From NCBI GenBank assembly GCA_018694455.1, contig JABHNP010000261.1, positions 1 through 6,282 on the forward strand: DNA of 6,282 nucleotides. The letters run 5' to 3'. The position numbers and the translations under genes are program-made. Shown here in pieces: positions 6,157 to 6,282 of the stretch (position 1 is its first letter; each line of letters opens with the position of its first letter). The notes under the pieces are model-generated. The model had not been told where the DNA came from. It ran no database searches and saw only the letters and a program-made list of their open reading frames with translations. The stretch comes from Planctomycetaceae bacterium (GTDB lineage: Bacteria; Planctomycetota; Planctomycetia; Pirellulales; UBA1268).

Positions 6157-6282
6157 CTTTGCTCGTTCACTCGGTGTGCCAGAGAGAGACTTGCTAGTGC
6201 ACCAACAGAAACTCCCGCAATCAGTGCGAAGAGAAGCTTGCTTCTAGTTGCTGTGAATAGATGGCATTGATAGGCCGCAACC
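6157..6282. other. terminal non-assigned stretch with minus-strand hydrophobic open frame
   Basis: No + strand frame here has a start, SD and length worth calling. On the - strand one frame stays open from the window edge (6281) down to a TGA at 6048-6050, about 77 codons. It contains a membrane-like segment (SKLLFALIAGVSVGALASL), but it has no start codon inside the window before that segment and overlaps the CIA30 gene by about 109 bp. A small palindrome AGAAG-CTTG-CTTCT lies at 6232-6245. No terminator with a T-run was found after the CIA30 stop. Confidence 0.3.

Noticed and set aside
1..6282. CRISPR array, tRNA/rRNA, insertion sequence or attachment site
   Set aside because: No regularly spaced repeats, no RNA-gene signatures, no transposase and no terminal inverted repeats were seen on either strand.

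Overview
The window is a bacterial accessory locus with five protein-coding genes, all on the + strand. The organism is probably an environmental, likely marine or biofilm, member of the Planctomycetota or a neighbouring PVC lineage. This rests on the stacked secreted alpha-L-fucosidases, a long charged signal-peptide n-region on the first enzyme, mid-range GC content and a bacterial CIA30 protein. It is an inference from style, because no marker gene is present.

Layout. Bases 1-138 hold a leader with two small perfect inverted repeats, a weak -10-like box and a good Shine-Dalgarno (SD) sequence. Bases 139-4942 hold three consecutive GH29 alpha-L-fucosidase paralogs of 544, 504 and about 538 aa. 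They are separated by 8 nt and then by 29 nt (or a 4-nt ATGA overlap, depending on the start), so they are almost certainly one operon. Bases 4943-5137 form a 195-bp intergenic stretch with an imperfect hairpin and an A/T palindrome. Bases 5138-6156 hold a second tight pair: a short TspO/MBR-family membrane protein whose stop overlaps the GTG start (GTGA) of a CIA30-domain protein with a signal peptide. Bases 6157-6282 contain no convincing gene, only a hydrophobic minus-strand open frame running off the edge.

How the genes work together. All three fucosidases carry N-terminal export signals and would act in the periplasm or outside the cell, releasing L-fucose from fucosylated glycans such as fucoidan-like algal polysaccharides, mucilage or host glycans. 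They are not simple recent duplicates. The first keeps the FUCA1-like catalytic pair. The second and third belong to a different GH29 subtype, in which the usual acid/base Trp-Glu is replaced by Trp-Gln or Trp-Leu and an upstream Tyr/Phe-Glu dyad is the alternative candidate. This suggests the operon covers several linkages. No sulfatase, transporter or fucose catabolic gene lies in the window. The tspO-CIA30 pair looks like a separate unit, possibly membrane, tetrapyrrole or stress related, with no visible functional link to fucose. The most notable points are the triple GH29 array with divergent active sites and the TspO lacking the usual first membrane helix.
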